The notes under the pieces were generated by a model, which made no database searches, had not been told where the DNA came from, and saw nothing but the letters and a program-made list of their open reading frames with translations. A stretch of 26,647 nt of DNA from DASXTW01 sp046726275 (GTDB lineage Bacteria > Actinomycetota > UBA4738). The translations under genes were made by a program, and so were the position numbers. Of this stretch, positions 26,126-26,647 are shown piece by piece; the first letter of the stretch is position 1, and each line of letters starts with the position of its first letter. Location: positions 1-26,647 of the forward strand of contig JBKPAF010000031.1 in assembly GCA_046726275.1 (NCBI GenBank), read 5' to 3'.

Positions 26126-26197
26126 ATGACGAAACTGTCACGATCGCCCTGAGGCGGAGGTGAACGAGGCATGACGTTCGGATGACGGCATCGTCAC
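26126..26197. promoter_or_regulatory. ATGACG repeats, candidate response-regulator operator
   Basis: ATGACG occurs at 26126, 26171 and 26182. The last two are exactly 11 bp apart, one helical turn, and an inverted copy CGTCAC follows at 26192-26197. A second dyad TGAC/GTCA spans 26127-26140. Tandem 6-mers on an 11-bp period are the usual layout of OmpR-family sites. The region lies between the regulator gene and the divergent lipoprotein gene. Confidence 0.45.
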
Positions 26198-26314
26198 GAA
26201 TCACCTCCCCCGCGAACCGTATGCATAGCGTCCAGGCTCAAGGAGTCATCCCACGCGATAGAAGCTGGCGGCCCGGGAGAGGAGGGATCGATGTGACGAG
26301 CACGTCTTCGAGCG

Positions 26315-26647
26315 TTGTCGGTGGTCGCAGTGATCGCGTTGGCGGCTGGGGGAGCCGCCTGCGGAGGAGGCCGCAAGACCGTCAATGTGACCGTTCGAGA
26401 GTTCGAGGTGGCCCCGGCCCAAAACTCAGTGGAGGCCGGTGAAGTGACGTTCAAGGTCACCAACGAGGGCCCGGACGACACTCACGAGTTCGTGGTGATC
26501 AAGACGGATCTCGCCCCAGATGCCCTCCCGACCGACGAGAACGGCGCCGTCGAGGAAACGGGTGCCGGCATAGAGGTCGTCGACGAGATCGAGGACATCG
26601 CGGTCGGCCAGTCGCCGAGCGTGACCATCAATAACCTGGAGGCCGGC
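26315..26647 (+). CDS. cupredoxin-like lipoprotein, N-terminal part (cut by window end)
   Basis: The frame encodes a hydrophobic signal (SVVAVIALAAGGAAC, lipobox Cys16 counted from the TTG at 26315). A beta-sandwich sequence typical of plastocyanin/cupredoxin-like proteins follows: VNVTVREFEVAP, GEVTFKVTNEG, and DDTHEFVVIK with a possible copper-ligand His. The remaining ligands lie past the window. The start is a problem. The strong ribosome-binding site (GGAGGG, about 26281) leads to ATG 26291, which is in this frame but is followed at once by TGA. The codons after that TGA (RARLRAL) would make a good basic signal N-terminus. TTG 26315 or GTG 26321 are the remaining starts, without a ribosome-binding site. 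It diverges from the two-component system, which may control it. Confidence 0.7.
   Translation, partial: MSVVAVIALAAGGAACGGGRKTVNVTVREFEVAPAQNSVEAGEVTFKVTNEGPDDTHEFVVIKTDLAPDALPTDENGAVEETGAGIEVVDEIEDIAVGQSPSVTINNLEAG

Noticed and set aside
26182..26442. Plus-strand frame continuing from GTG 26293
   Set aside because: It has the strong ribosome-binding site, but its product is Arg-rich nonsense and stops early; the neighbouring frame gives the cupredoxin-like protein.

Overview
This 26.6-kb window is GC-rich and densely packed. It looks like a chromosomal housekeeping segment from an uncultivated, rod-shaped actinobacterium. The evidence is the order of the minus-strand genes, read 3' to 5': two-component system - valS - folC - ndk - [+ strand FASII cluster] - mreB - mreC - mreD - mrdA (PBP2) - rodA - rne/rng - rplU - rpmA - obg - nadD - LytR_C protein - rsfS. 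This is the usual actinobacterial valS-to-nadD neighbourhood. GTG and TTG starts, and an Arg/Glu-rich N-terminal extension on an RNase E/G, fit the same assignment. I cannot name a genus. No rRNA, tRNA, CRISPR, insertion sequence or phage gene was seen.

Layout. 1-1222: the N-terminus of an alpha/beta hydrolase cut by the window edge, then a secreted trypsin-fold protease. 1374-5334: rsfS, a membrane protein with a degenerate LCP domain plus LytR_C, nadD, a DinB-like protein and obg. 5396-5794: a lone + strand PH-like gene separating obg from rpmA. 5823-8787: rpmA, rplU and an RNase E/G. 8788-9191: a 404-bp gap with GC-rich hairpins and no convincing gene. 9192-14930: the elongasome operon rodA, PBP2, mreD, mreC, mreB. 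14931-15144: a divergent control region. 15145-19760: a + strand fatty-acid synthesis cluster, fabD - lipoyl-like protein - fabH - fabG - acpP - fabF. 19805-24249: ndk, folC, valS. 24312-26082: histidine kinase and OmpR-type regulator. 26315 to the end: a divergent cupredoxin-like lipoprotein, cut by the window edge.

How it fits together. The elongasome operon (wall synthesis along the cell cylinder) and the FASII cluster (membrane lipid supply) diverge from one 214-bp region. The only promoter-like AT-rich patch I found there can be read on both strands, so the two pathways may share control. The ribosomal proteins L21 and L27, RsfS, Obg and RNase E/G form a translation/RNA-processing block. 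The two-component system faces the cupredoxin-like lipoprotein across a region with helically phased ATGACG repeats, which suggests local regulation.

The most unusual points are: a lipoyl/biotinyl-fold protein in the FASII cluster whose modifiable lysine position is serine; a candidate three-way RNA switch in the rplU leader; an AUG-UGA start-stop right behind the strong ribosome-binding site of the cupredoxin gene; a MreB with a 47-residue hydrophobic N-terminal extension; and a LytR-family protein that has lost its LCP active-site residues. No wholly new system is evident; most genes are recognisable housekeeping genes.
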